A stretch of DNA of 64,000 nt from Pseudomonas hefeiensis (GTDB lineage Bacteria; Pseudomonadota; Gammaproteobacteria; Pseudomonadales; Pseudomonadaceae): the NCBI RefSeq assembly GCF_030687835.1, contig NZ_CP117449.1, forward strand, positions 4,464,001-4,528,000. The letters are read 5' to 3'. The notes beneath the pieces were generated by a model. It saw nothing but the letters and a program-made list of their open reading frames with translations. It was not told the origin of the DNA and did no database searches. Positions 9,495 through 17,900 of this stretch are shown here, in pieces. The position numbers and the translations under genes were made by a program. Within the stretch, counting starts at the first letter, position 1, and every line of letters starts with the position of its first letter.

Positions 9495-10381
9495 GCCTTA
9501 TTCTCCAGAAGTTTGAGGCCCACCCAATACCGGGCAAACTGATAGGCGCACCGTCCGTTGCGGTTGCCGCGTCCAGTGGCCCAACGCACCGCCTGCACAT
9601 CCAGCGCCTCATCGCGCTGCCAGGCCAGCCCGGCCTTGGCCGCCAGCTCGCCGATCCAGTGTTCCACCACGTCGAGGAAATGCTCCTGGGTAAACGGATA
9701 AAACGACAGCCACAACCCGAAACGGTCAGACAACGCGATCTTGTCCTCCACGGCTTCGCTGGGGTGCAACTCGCCGTCGACGCGCTTCCAGTTCTCATTG
9801 TCGCTTTCCTTTTCCGGCACCAGGTGGCGACGGTTGGAGGTGGCGTACAACAACACGTTGTCCGGCGCCTGCTCGAGCGATCCATCCAGCACGCTTTTAA
9901 GAACGCGGTAATCGCCCTCCCCGGATTCGAACGACAGGTCATCGCAAAACAGTACGAAGCGCTGCGCCAGCTTTGCGATTTGTTCGACCACCCGCGGCAG
10001 ATCGGCCAGGTGATCGCGCTCGATCTCGATCAACCGCAGGCCATGCTGGGCATGTTCGGCCAGCAACGCGCGCACCAGAGACGACTTGCCAGTGCCACGC
10101 GAGCCCCACAGCAACGCATGGTTGGCCGGCATGCCATCGATGAACTGCCGGGTGTTGCGTCCCAGCTGTTCTACCTGACGATCCACGCCAATCAGGTCCG
10201 ACAGGCGCATGTCGAGGCTGACTTCAAGCGGCAGCAGGTAGCCACTGCGCCCGTCGCGCTGCCAGCGGGCCGCCAGGGTCCTGGTCCAGTCGATAGTGGG
10301 CCGGGGAGCAGGCAACAAAGGCTCTATACGGGCCAGCACCGCATCGGCGCGCTCAAGAAAAGCATTCAATCGAGAGTCCAC
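9491..10381 (-). CDS. DUF815-family AAA ATPase
   Basis: 296-aa cytoplasmic ATP-binding protein. The Walker A motif is GSRGTGKS (residues 93-100), Walker B is VLFCDDLS (143-150), and a sensor-like YATSNRRHL follows near 180. This arrangement matches the DUF815 AAA family, whose members are widespread in bacteria but lack an established function. The stop overlaps the msrC start (ATGA), pointing to coupled translation. The gene is divergent from sagS and shares the 10382-10528 control region, which holds a 19-bp palindrome. Confidence 0.85.
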   Translation of the reverse strand: MDSRLNAFLERADAVLARIEPLLPAPRPTIDWTRTLAARWQRDGRSGYLLPLEVSLDMRLSDLIGVDRQVEQLGRNTRQFIDGMPANHALLWGSRGTGKSSLVRALLAEHAQHGLRLIEIERDHLADLPRVVEQIAKLAQRFVLFCDDLSFESGEGDYRVLKSVLDGSLEQAPDNVLLYATSNRRHLVPEKESDNENWKRVDGELHPSEAVEDKIALSDRFGLWLSFYPFTQEHFLDVVEHWIGELAAKAGLAWQRDEALDVQAVRWATGRGNRNGRCAYQFARYWVGLKLLENKA

Positions 10382-10467
10382 GTCTTCTCCTCGGACAGGT
10401 TCACAGTGATGATGGAGTTACAGCAACGAAACGCCGTACCCAATGGCGGGTCTATCCCCCACAACAT

Positions 10468-10486
10468 ATACCGGTTGCACCGGTAT
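10468..10486. promoter_or_regulatory. 19-bp perfect palindrome between DUF815 gene and sagS
   Basis: ATACCGGTTGCACCGGTAT: two 8-bp perfect arms around TGC. It sits 87 bases before the DUF815 start and 43 bases before the sagS start, in the only promoter region available to both divergent genes. A possible sagS -10 (TATGCT, 10502-10507) follows directly. The symmetry fits a dimeric regulator's operator; which protein binds is unknown. Confidence 0.5.
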
Positions 10487-10528
10487 TCAGAGATGATCAG
10501 CTATGCTTGAGCGGCGAAGGGAAACGTA

Positions 10529-12865
10529 GTGGTTCATCATTCCATGGACATCAGATTCACCCAACGGCTGTCCTACAAGCAGGCCCGGCTGACCGTTCTG
10601 GTGGGTTTCGCGCTGGGCACTCTGCTCAGCCTGATGCAGATCGGCATCGATTATGCCAGCGAAGACGCGTCTATCAACCGTGAAATCCTGTCGTTGCTGG
10701 AAATCAGCCACAATCCGGCTTCGCGCATCGCCTATAACATTGATGCCGAACTCGCCCAGGAGCTGGCCCTGGGCCTGTTGCGCTCACCGGCCATCATCGG
10801 CGCCGAGGTGATCGACAACAACAATACGGTGCTGGCCAGCGTCAAACGCCCCGAACTCCAAAGCAGTAACCGTTTTATCAGCGACTTTCTGTTCGGCGCG
10901 CGGCGTCAGTTCGAAGACCGCCTCTACCTGGACCATTTGCCCGCAGAGTCTTTGGGGGTGCTGCGACTGGACGTCGACACCTATGCATTCGGCAGCCGCT
11001 TCCTGCGCCGGGCCGAAGTGACGCTGCTCAACGGTTTTGCCCGCAGCCTGATCCTGACCGGTCTGCTGCTGGCGTTGTTTTATGTGATGCTGACCAAGCC
11101 CCTGGTGCGGGTCATCCGCGAACTGAGCAGCCGCGATCCCAGTAGCGGCGAGCAGAGTCGCCTGGAATGCCCCTCCGGCCACCAGCACGACGAGATCGGC
11201 GTACTGGTCTCGGTGGCCAACCAGCAGTTCGACAATATCGCCACCGAGATTCAGCAGCGGCGCACGGCGGAAAATCGCCTCACCGATTATCTGGCGCAGT
11301 TGGAAAACATTGTCTCGGCCCGTACCGCCGAACTCAAAGCCATCAATGCCCGCCTCAGCCAGTCCAACGAGGAGTTGGAAGTGGCCCGGCGCACGGCCCT
11401 GGACATGGCAGAAGCGCGCTCTGTCTTTCTGGCCAACATGAGCCATGAAATCCGTACGCCGCTCAATGGTCTGTTGGGAATGATCGCGCTGTCACTGGAT
11501 GGCCCCCTGACGGCCGAACAACAGCAACAGCTATCGATCGCCCATGACTCAGGCAAGGTTCTGGTTGAACTGCTCAACGACATCCTCGATCTGTCGAAAT
11601 TCGACGCCGGTCAACTGGAACTCGAACACATCCCGTTCGACCTAGGCTCCCTGGTCGAAGACACCGCCAACCTGCTTTCCCAGAACGCCGCCCCCAGTGT
11701 CGAGCTGGCCTGCCTGATCGATCCGGCGTTCCCGGCGCAGGTACTGGGTGACCCGACCCGGGTGCGCCAGATCGTCAGCAACCTGTTGTCCAATGCGCTG
11801 AAATTCACGCGCTTCGGCCGGGTCGATGTACGCCTGAGCCCACGCCAAGACGGTGTGCGAATCGCGATCTGTGACACCGGCATCGGCATCCCCCAGGAAG
11901 CCCAGGCACGAATTCTCCAGCCGTTCACCCAGGCCGGTGTTGGCATTACCCGCCAGTTCGGTGGCACCGGGCTGGGCCTGGCGCTGACCTACAACCTCTG
12001 CGAAGCCATGCAAGGCCAGTTGACGATCACCTCCGAAGCCGGTTTCGGCAGCCAGTTCTGCGCTGACCTGCCCCTGCCCCGCCATACCGCCGCGACGCCT
12101 GTCGAGCCCTTGCGCGGCAATGTCGTGGCCATCACCGACCGCAGCAGCGGCCTGGCAGAGTTGCTGAACATGCTATTGCCCGGCTGGGGGCTGGACTACG
12201 AAAGACGTTCGGTGGATGACGGATTGCTGGGCCTCAAGCCTGATGTCCTGATTACCGACTGCCCGGAATGCCTGTTCAATATGCGTCCCACGTTCGACGC
12301 GCCCATCCTGCTGGTCACCGCGTATGGCAGTTTTCTGCCCAGTGAAGAAGCCGCCGCCCTCGCCCCCTTGTTACAACAGGCCCGCCCCCTGGCGCGCCAT
12401 GCCCTTTATCAGATCCTGCGTCGCGCCTTGCAGAGCGACGCCACCACCATCAATGACGCTCAAATCGAAACCCTGGCGCCTTCCAAACGCGGGCGCGTCT
12501 TGCTGGTGGAAGACAACCCGGTCAATCAACTGGTGGCCAAGGGCATGCTGGTGAAGCTGGGCTGCGAAGTCATCGTCGCGGCCCATGGCGCCGAAGCCCT
12601 GGACCTGCTCGAACAGAGGGATTTCAATTTGGTCCTGATGGATTGCAACATGCCGGTCATGGACGGTTACGAAGCCAGTCGCCAGATCCGTCGCAGCGGT
12701 CGCTGGCCGGATCTGCCGATTGTCGCCCTGACGGCCAACGCCATGCCCGAGGAGCGTGAGCGATGCAGGGCGGCCGGCATGAACGATTACCTGTCCAAGC
12801 CGTTCCGCCGCGAAGAACTGGCAGCGTTGCTGGACCAATGGGTGCCGACTACGTCAGCGCTTTGA
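10529..12865 (+). CDS. sagS: SagS hybrid sensor kinase, biofilm/surface switch
   Basis: Inner-membrane hybrid histidine kinase of 778 aa. Two membrane spans (about 20-40 and 165-190) flank a periplasmic sensor; then HAMP-like linker and coiled coil, HisKA with H306 (MSHEIRTPLNG), HATPase with DTGIGIP, a degenerate receiver-like segment (about 530-640) and a C-terminal receiver with D705 (LMDCNMPVMDG). There is no HPt domain, so phosphotransfer must go to a separate HPt protein; in P. aeruginosa SagS works through HptB. The GTG start at 10529 has AAGGGA seven bases upstream, whereas ATG 10544 has no ribosome-binding site. Identification is supported by the following genes ospR-gpx-msrB, as around PA2824. 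Confidence 0.88.
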   Translation: MVHHSMDIRFTQRLSYKQARLTVLVGFALGTLLSLMQIGIDYASEDASINREILSLLEISHNPASRIAYNIDAELAQELALGLLRSPAIIGAEVIDNNNTVLASVKRPELQSSNRFISDFLFGARRQFEDRLYLDHLPAESLGVLRLDVDTYAFGSRFLRRAEVTLLNGFARSLILTGLLLALFYVMLTKPLVRVIRELSSRDPSSGEQSRLECPSGHQHDEIGVLVSVANQQFDNIATEIQQRRTAENRLTDYLAQLENIVSARTAELKAINARLSQSNEELEVARRTALDMAEARSVFLANMSHEIRTPLNGLLGMIALSLDGPLTAEQQQQLSIAHDSGKVLVELLNDILDLSKFDAGQLELEHIPFDLGSLVEDTANLLSQNAAPSVELACLIDPAFPAQVLGDPTRVRQIVSNLLSNALKFTRFGRVDVRLSPRQDGVRIAICDTGIGIPQEAQARILQPFTQAGVGITRQFGGTGLGLALTYNLCEAMQGQLTITSEAGFGSQFCADLPLPRHTAATPVEPLRGNVVAITDRSSGLAELLNMLLPGWGLDYERRSVDDGLLGLKPDVLITDCPECLFNMRPTFDAPILLVTAYGSFLPSEEAAALAPLLQQARPLARHALYQILRRALQSDATTINDAQIETLAPSKRGRVLLVEDNPVNQLVAKGMLVKLGCEVIVAAHGAEALDLLEQRDFNLVLMDCNMPVMDGYEASRQIRRSGRWPDLPIVALTANAMPEERERCRAAGMNDYLSKPFRREELAALLDQWVPTTSAL

Positions 12866-13310
12866 TCTGCCCCAACAAATGATCGAGACCGTCTCGCAAC
12901 TCCCCCAGGCGGTCCAGATCAAGCCCGCTGTCGCATAACAGACGGGCCTTGAGCGGCCCGACCTGTTCACGCAAGTTCCAGCCTGTTTGTGTAAGGCTCA
13001 GATGCACCTCCCGCTCATCGCGGGCCGAACGCTGGCGCTGGACCAGGCTCAGTTGTTCCAGGCGCTTGAGCAACGGCGTCAGCGTGCCCGAATCCAGCAG
13101 CAGTCGCTCGCCCAAGGCCTTGACCGTGGGTTGTTCCGGGGCTTTTTCCTGCCACTCCCACAGCACCAGCATCGCCAGGTATTGCGGATAGGTCAGGCCG
13201 AGCTGATCAAGCATCGGCTTGTAGCCGCGGATGACCGCCCGCGACGCGGCGTACAGCTTGAAGCACAGTTGGCTGTCGAGCTTCAGCGCATCGACTGACA
13301 AATCATTCAT
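12849..13310 (-). CDS. ospR: OspR, MarR/OhrR-type thiol redox regulator
   Basis: 153-aa winged-helix repressor of the MarR/OhrR family. The single N-terminal cysteine C16 (SQLCFKLY) is in the position of the peroxide-sensing Cys of OhrR, and the LTYPQYLAMLVLWE and GTLTPLLKRLE segments are the family hallmarks. In P. aeruginosa, OspR represses itself and gpx and responds to oxidants. The start overlaps the gpx stop by 4 bases, so the two form an operon transcribed from the palindromic promoter at 13826-13860. Its 3' end overlaps the convergent sagS gene by 17 bases. Confidence 0.9.
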   Translation of the reverse strand: MNDLSVDALKLDSQLCFKLYAASRAVIRGYKPMLDQLGLTYPQYLAMLVLWEWQEKAPEQPTVKALGERLLLDSGTLTPLLKRLEQLSLVQRQRSARDEREVHLSLTQTGWNLREQVGPLKARLLCDSGLDLDRLGELRDGLDHLLGQIKALT

Positions 13311-13792
13311 TTGAGCAAGGCTTCGATCTCACCAGTCAGGTCCTGGGGCTTGGTGGTCGGTGCAAAACGCTTGACCACCTGACCGTCCTTGCCGATCAGG
13401 AACTTGGTGAAATTCCACTTAATGCCTTTGGACCCCAGTACACCGGGCGCCCGCTGCTTGAGCTGGACAAACAGCGGATGGGCATTGGCACCGTTGACCT
13501 CGATTTTCTTGAACAGTGGAAAACTCACACCGAAGTTCAGCTCGCAGAACTCGGAAATCGCCCCCTCGTTGCCCGGCTCCTGCTTGCCAAACTGGTTGCA
13601 GGGAAAGCCCACCACCACCAGGCCCTGGTCCTTATAGGTTTGCCAGAGCGCCTCAAGCCCCTTGTACTGCGGGGTGAAGCCGCACTGACTGGCGGTGTTG
13701 ACCACCAACACAGCCTTGCCGGCGAAATCGGCGAGGGTCTTTTGCTCACCCTTGATGGTGGTGCATGGGATGCTCAGCAGGTTGTCGCTCAT
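13307..13792 (-). CDS. gpx: glutathione peroxidase family protein
   Basis: 161-aa thiol peroxidase that reduces hydrogen and organic peroxides. The active-site Cys is C37 (SQCGFTPQY) in place of selenocysteine, with Q71 (FGKQEPG) and W126-N127 (KWNFTKF) completing the catalytic set. A further cysteine C83 may resolve the disulfide, as in thioredoxin-dependent bacterial enzymes. First gene of a two-gene operon with ospR. The leader holds a promoter whose -35 box lies inside a perfect palindrome, the likely OspR operator. GGAG stands seven bases before the ATG. Confidence 0.92.
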   Translation of the reverse strand: MSDNLLSIPCTTIKGEQKTLADFAGKAVLVVNTASQCGFTPQYKGLEALWQTYKDQGLVVVGFPCNQFGKQEPGNEGAISEFCELNFGVSFPLFKKIEVNGANAHPLFVQLKQRAPGVLGSKGIKWNFTKFLIGKDGQVVKRFAPTTKPQDLTGEIEALLK

Positions 13793-13825
13793 GGCAAGGC
13801 TCCAGATGGGAAGAAGAAGACACTG

Positions 13826-13854
13826 AAGATAGCGAGCGATTAAATTGCATGCAA
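13826..13854 (-). promoter_or_regulatory. gpx-ospR sigma-70 promoter
   Basis: On the minus strand TTGCAT (13854-13849), a 17-base spacer, then TATCTT (13831-13826). Spacing is ideal and both boxes match four of six consensus bases or better. Transcription would begin near 13819, about 27 bases before the gpx ATG. The -35 box is embedded in the palindrome at 13839-13860, so a bound repressor would block RNA polymerase directly. Confidence 0.75.
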
Positions 13855-13860
13855 TTTAAT
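13839..13860. promoter_or_regulatory. 22-bp perfect palindrome, likely OspR operator
   Basis: Perfectly self-complementary half-sites ATTAAATTGCA / TGCAATTTAAT without spacer. Length and AT-rich style fit an OhrR/MarR-family operator, and the regulator gene ospR is the second gene of the operon it controls, so autorepression is expected. The identity of the binding protein is inferred from position. Confidence 0.75.
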
Positions 13861-13884
13861 TATCAAAAATACCCGCATCTCAGA

Positions 13885-13973
13885 CTGTGGGAGCAAGGCT
13901 TGCCCGCGATGAAGGCGACACGGTCTTTCAGAGATCGAGGTGCCTGTTTCGCGAGCAAGCTTTGCTCCCACAG
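13885..13973. repeat. REP doublet
   Basis: Two inverted copies of the GTGGGAGCAAGGCTTGCxCGCGA element at the outer ends, about 90 bases overall. It lies between the msrB stop and the divergent gpx promoter region. Confidence 0.8.
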
Positions 13974-13975
13974 AG

Positions 13976-14371
13976 TTACCCTCGGGCCACCATATCCAGG
14001 CACACCGAGTTGATGCAGTAACGCAGCCCCGTGGGTGGCGGGCCGTCGGGAAAGACGTGGCCCAGGTGCGCGTCACACTTGGCGCAGACCACTTCGGTAC
14101 GGATCATGCCGTGGCTGACATCGCGCACTTCCACGACCGCGCTGCCTTCGATCGGCGCGTAGAAACTTGGCCAACCGCAGCCGGAATCGAACTTGGTCTG
14201 CGAATCGAACAGTGGCTCGTTGCAGCAGATGCAGTGGTACACGCCGTCAGTCTTGGTGTCGTTGTACTTACCGGAAAATGGCCGTTCGGTGCCCTTCAGC
14301 CGACAGACGTTGTACTGCTCCGGGTCGAGCATGGCGCGCCATTCTTCAAGGGTTTTCTGCAACTTTTCCAT
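13976..14371 (-). CDS. msrB: peptide methionine-(R)-sulfoxide reductase
   Basis: 131-aa MsrB that repairs methionine-R-sulfoxide in proteins. The zinc site is formed by C47/C50 (HCICC) and C96/C99 (CAKC); the catalytic Cys is C119 in RYCINS, and GCGWPSF and HLGHVFPDG are the signature segments. The open frame extends upstream to 14497, but the ATG at 14371 with GAGG 8-11 bases ahead gives the normal family length and N-terminus. A terminator-like hairpin lies 20 bases upstream of this start. Divergent from alaA and clustered with gpx/ospR, consistent with an oxidative-damage group. Confidence 0.92.
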   Translation of the reverse strand: MEKLQKTLEEWRAMLDPEQYNVCRLKGTERPFSGKYNDTKTDGVYHCICCNEPLFDSQTKFDSGCGWPSFYAPIEGSAVVEVRDVSHGMIRTEVVCAKCDAHLGHVFPDGPPPTGLRYCINSVCLDMVARG

Positions 14372-14390
14372 CGTCCTACCTCGGCAATTG

Positions 14391-14426
14391 AAAAAGCCCG
14401 ATCCGACGCTTTTCCACAGATCGGGC
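14391..14426 (-). terminator. terminator-like hairpin in msrB leader
   Basis: Read on the minus strand, GCCCGATC (14426-14419) pairs with GATCGGGC (14403-14396) across 15 bases and is followed by five T (14395-14391). This is the form of an intrinsic terminator but it lies only about 20 bases upstream of the msrB start codon, with no gene on that strand to terminate. Confidence 0.55.
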
Positions 14427-14591
14427 GGCACGTATGATTGCGCCTCGTCAGGCGCCAGTCTGGCAGCCACGTCATGCGCATTCAAACGGATTGTCACGCA
14501 TGTACCGCGTCAAGCCTGAGCACAGACGCAGGATCCCCAGTACGGTAGTTCACTCGCCGCCTGGATCGTTCATTTTCGGGAACACATCGCC

Positions 14592-15801
14592 ATGCAGGTC
14601 AGCAAATCGAACAAGCTCGCCAACGTCTGCTACGACATTCGCGGCCCAGTGCTCAAGCACGCCAAGCGCCTGGAAGAGGAAGGCCATCGCATCCTCAAGC
14701 TGAACATCGGCAACCCGGCACCCTTTGGTTTCGAAGCGCCCGATGAAATCCTCCAGGACGTCATCCGCAACCTGCCGACCGCCCAGGGCTACAGCGACTC
14801 CAAAGGCCTGTTCAGCGCCCGCAAGGCCGTGATGCAGTATTACCAGCAAAAACAGGTCGAAGGTGTCGGTATCGAAGACATCTACCTGGGTAACGGCGTG
14901 TCCGAACTGATCGTAATGTCGATGCAAGCCTTGCTCAACAACGGCGACGAAGTGCTGGTGCCGGCCCCGGACTACCCATTGTGGACCGCCGCCGTGAGCC
15001 TGTCAGGCGGCAATCCGGTGCATTATCTGTGCGATGAACAGGCCAACTGGTTCCCCGACCTGGCGGACATCAAGGCCAAGATCACCCCGAACACCAAGGC
15101 ACTGGTGATCATCAACCCGAACAACCCGACTGGCGCGGTGTACTCCAGGGAAGTCTTGCTGGGCATGCTGGAACTGGCTCGCCAGCACAACCTGGTGGTG
15201 GTTTTCCGACGAGATCGACAAGATCCTGTACGACGATGCCGTGCACATCTGCACCGCGTCCCTGGCTCCAGACCTGCTGTGCCTGACCTTCAACGGCTTG
15301 TCCAAATCCTACCGGGTGGCAGGTTTCCGCTCCGGCTGGATCGCCATCTCCGGCCCCAAACATCACGCCCAGAGCTACATCGAAGGCATCGACATGCTGG
15401 CCAACATGCGCCTGTGTGCCAACGTACCGAGCCAGCACGCGATCCAGACAGCGCTGGGCGGCTACCAGAGCATCAATGACCTGATCCTGCCACAGGGCCG
15501 GTTGCTGGAGCAGCGCAACCGCACCTGGGAACTGCTCAACGACATTCCTGGCGTCAGCTGCGTCAAGCCGATGGGTGCGTTGTACGCCTTCCCCCGGATC
15601 GACCCAAAGGTCTGCCCGATCCACAACGATGAAAAATTCGTACTCGACCTGTTGCTGTCGGAAAAGCTGCTGGTGGTCCAGGGCACGGCGTTCAACTGGC
15701 CGTGGCCGGATCACTTCCGCGTCGTGACCCTGCCTCGGGTCGACGACCTGGACCAGGCCATTGGCCGCATCGGCAATTTCCTCAAATCCTACCGCCAGTA
15801 A
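14592..15801 (+). pseudogene. alaA: alaA-type alanine/valine-glutamate aminotransferase, frameshifted
   Basis: Class I PLP aminotransferase (pyruvate/glutamate transamination) split into two frames. The N-terminal part reads from ATG 14592 (MQVSKSNKLANVCYDIRGP) to about 15200; the C-terminal part, in the next frame, begins with TTT TCC GAC GAG ATC at 15202 and runs to 15801, including FNGLSKSYRVAGFRSGW with the PLP lysine. An extra G in the GTGGTGGTT run (15195-15203) breaks the frame. In addition, family members have DEIYDK where this sequence gives DEI-DK: the Tyr codon, which contacts PLP, is absent at 15216/15217. Without the indels the protein would be about 403 aa. Either a true pseudogene or a local sequence error. 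Confidence 0.85.
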
Positions 15802-15809
15802 TCCCAATG

Positions 15810-15840
15810 GCGTGCGAGGGCCTCGCCTCGCACGCTGTTT
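15810..15840 (+). terminator. alaA terminator
   Basis: GCGTGCGAGG (15810-15819) and CCTCGCACGC (15826-15835) form a perfect 10-bp stem with a 6-base loop, followed by TGTTT. It begins eight bases after the alaA stop. Confidence 0.7.
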
Positions 15841-16101
15841 GATTCAGCAACATATCCGTTTCGCCAACTTGAACAGGCCTTCTACACTGAAGCCTCGGCA
15901 AGCAGTGCGCAGCGCGACTCAACGTTCACGGGGTACCGGCGCCCTATTTTTTTTCCACGGTCATTTTCAGAAAAGTCTTTCAATCATTTAGGACAGCTGT
16001 AGGACACAGTTTGAAATAGTCGGCGTGTTGAATAGCCTGCGGCGGCACCTTATATACCCCGCATAACGCTACATCTTTAGCATGAGGAGATTTCCACAAC
16101 C
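15841..16101. other. alaA-htpX intergenic region
   Basis: About 260 bases between the alaA terminator and htpX. Nothing gene-like is seen. The distal half is AT-rich and holds the htpX promoter at 16028-16056; an AGGAG ribosome-binding site at about 16084-16088 precedes the htpX ATG. Confidence 0.5.
16028..16056 (+). promoter_or_regulatory. htpX promoter, sigma-70 with overlapping heat-shock-like boxes
   Basis: TTGAAT (16028-16033), 17-base spacer, TATATA (16051-16056): a strong sigma-70 match. The same TTGAAT followed after 14 bases by CCTTATAT (16048-16055) resembles the sigma-32 pattern TTGAAA-N13-15-CCCCATNT, which would suit a heat-shock membrane protease. Which factor is used cannot be settled from sequence. 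Confidence 0.6.
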
Positions 16102-16989
16102 ATGATGCGCATCCTGCTGTTTTTGGCCACTAACCTGGCGGTCGTGCTGATTGCCAGCATCACCCTGAGCCTTTTCGGCTTCAACGGGTTCATGGCGGCC
16201 AACGGGGTTGACCTCAACCTCAGTCAGCTGCTGATCTTCTGTGCGGTGTTCGGTTTCGCCGGTTCCCTGTTCTCGCTGTTCATCTCCAAATGGATGGCGA
16301 AGATGAGCACCAGCACCCAGATCATCACTCAGCCGCGCACTCGCCACGAACAATGGCTGCTGCAAACCGTCGAGCAGCTGTCCCGCGAAGCCGGCATCAA
16401 GATGCCGGAAGTAGGCATCTTCCCAGCCTACGAGGCCAACGCCTTCGCCACCGGCTGGAACAAGAACGACGCATTAGTCGCTGTCAGCCAGGGCCTGCTC
16501 GAACGGTTTTCGCCGGATGAAGTCAAGGCCGTGCTGGCCCATGAGATCGGCCACGTCGCCAACGGCGACATGGTGACCCTGGCGCTGATCCAGGGTGTGG
16601 TGAACACCTTCGTCATGTTCTTTGCCCGCATCATTGGCAACTTCGTCGACAAGGTGATCTTCAAGAATGAAGAAGGCCAGGGTATCGCCTACTACGTGGC
16701 GACCATTTTCGCCGAACTGGTATTGGGCATCCTCGCCAGCGCCATCGTCATGTGGTTCTCGCGCAAACGTGAGTTCCGCGCAGATGACGCCGGCGCGCGC
16801 CTGGCCGGCACCAGCGCCATGATCGGCGCCCTGCAACGCCTGCGTGCCGAGCAAGGTTTGCCCGTACACATGCCCGACACCCTGAATGCCTTTGGCATCA
16901 ACGGTGGCATCAAGCAAGGCCTGGCGCGCATGTTCATGAGCCACCCGCCACTGGAAGAGCGTATCGACGCACTGCGTCGTCGCGGCTGA
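16102..16989 (+). CDS. htpX: HtpX membrane zinc protease
   Basis: 295-aa inner-membrane metalloprotease of family M48B involved in quality control of membrane proteins with FtsH. Two N-terminal spans (about 4-24 and 36-56), the zinc motif HEIGH (H147, E148, H151), two further spans near 155-180 and 195-215, and the third ligand region in [12 protein letters not shown]. Length equals the family norm. Downstream lies a strong terminator (17010-17038). The promoter looks heat-inducible. Confidence 0.95.
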   Translation: MMRILLFLATNLAVVLIASITLSLFGFNGFMAANGVDLNLSQLLIFCAVFGFAGSLFSLFISKWMAKMSTSTQIITQPRTRHEQWLLQTVEQLSREAGIKMPEVGIFPAYEANAFATGWNKNDALVAVSQGLLERFSPDEVKAVLAHEIGHVANGDMVTLALIQGVVNTFVMFFARIIGNFVDKVIFKNEEGQGIAYYVATIFAELVLGILASAIVMWFSRKREFRADDAGARLAGTSAMIGALQRLRAEQGLPVHMPDTLNAFGINGGIKQGLARMFMSHPPLEERIDALRRRG

Positions 16990-17009
16990 CAGGTTCAAGC
17001 TTCAAGAGA

Positions 17010-17038
17010 AAGCCCGCAGCGATGCGGGCTTTTTTTTA
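17010..17038 (+). terminator. htpX terminator
   Basis: AGCCCGCA-GCGA-TGCGGGCT stem-loop followed by a run of eight T, 20 bases after the htpX stop. Confidence 0.9.
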
Positions 17039-17070
17039 TCTGCCTGATTTATGAATTGCCTGATCTGGCC

Positions 17071-17118
17071 CTATCGCGGGCAAGCCTTGCTCCCACAGGG
17101 CGCAATGTGGGAGCGAGC
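17071..17118. repeat. REP element pair, compact
   Basis: TCGCGGGCAAGCCTTGCTCCCACA followed after about ten bases by the partial inverse TGTGGGAGCGAGCGA. Between the htpX terminator and the 3' end of tpm. Confidence 0.65.
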
Positions 17119-17142
17119 GATAAGGCCAGCGGACACGCCACA

Positions 17143-17796
17143 TCAACGACTGGAAACCCGATACACCCGCTCATCCAGCCTTTTGACTCCAGCCTGCAAG
17201 AACTTCCAGCTTTCCCCCAGCACATCCTGTTCCTGCAAGACCTCCAGCCGCCAGACATTTCCCAGCAGCCGCAGCACCTCATCGTTTCCTACCGAGAAAG
17301 GTGGACCGGGCATTTCATCCTGGTTGTAATCCAGGGTAATCAACAGCCCAACACACTCCGGCAGGATCTTCTGCAAATGGGTCGCGTACCGCTCTCGCAT
17401 CGCCACAGGCAAAGCGATCAATGCGGCGCGGTCGTAAAGCGCCGCGCAATCGGCCACATCCCCAGCGCCCAAGGCAAAAAAATCACCGCAGCGGATTTCG
17501 ATATCCCCGGCACGAAACACCTTGAACGCACCCTCCTCACTCACGCTCGGCTCAAGCTGATGCTCAAGAAAGAAATCCTCTGCGGCTTTTTCCGACAGCT
17601 CCACCCCCAGTACCGAATACCCCTGCTGGGCGAGCCACAAGAGGTCGAGCGTTTTCCCGCATAGGGGTACCAGCACCCGACTGCCCTGCTCTACCCCCAA
17701 TTGCGGCCAGTAACATTGCAGATAGGGGTTCACTTCCGGCAAATGAAAGCCAATCTGATTGGTTGACCAGCGCTTGTGCCAAAACTCGGGCTCCAT
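17143..17796 (-). CDS. tpm: thiopurine S-methyltransferase
   Basis: 217-aa SAM-dependent methyltransferase of the TPMT family; bacterial members methylate thiopurines and confer tellurite and selenite resistance through volatile methylated products. N-terminal FWHKRW and the SAM-binding [31 protein letters not shown] are characteristic, as is the CGDFFAL segment. Length is normal. It is divergent from the dioxygenase gene at 17901; the roughly 100-base gap is AT-rich and contains both promoters. In PAO1 tpm likewise follows htpX as I recall. Confidence 0.93.
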   Translation of the reverse strand: MEPEFWHKRWSTNQIGFHLPEVNPYLQCYWPQLGVEQGSRVLVPLCGKTLDLLWLAQQGYSVLGVELSEKAAEDFFLEHQLEPSVSEEGAFKVFRAGDIEIRCGDFFALGAGDVADCAALYDRAALIALPVAMRERYATHLQKILPECVGLLITLDYNQDEMPGPPFSVGNDEVLRLLGNVWRLEVLQEQDVLGESWKFLQAGVKRLDERVYRVSSR

Positions 17797-17900
17797 GACT
17801 CACTCCAAAAAAACCGATTAAAACGGGCTAAAACTTATATTAGATTTAGATCATAGACCTGACAGAAGATGGCGACATCTTAACGCTCAGGAGTCCGTTC

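Noticed and set aside
8877..10510. Open frames on the plus strand downstream of the HD-GYP gene
   Set aside because: They run antisense through msrC and the DUF815 gene, whose motifs are intact.
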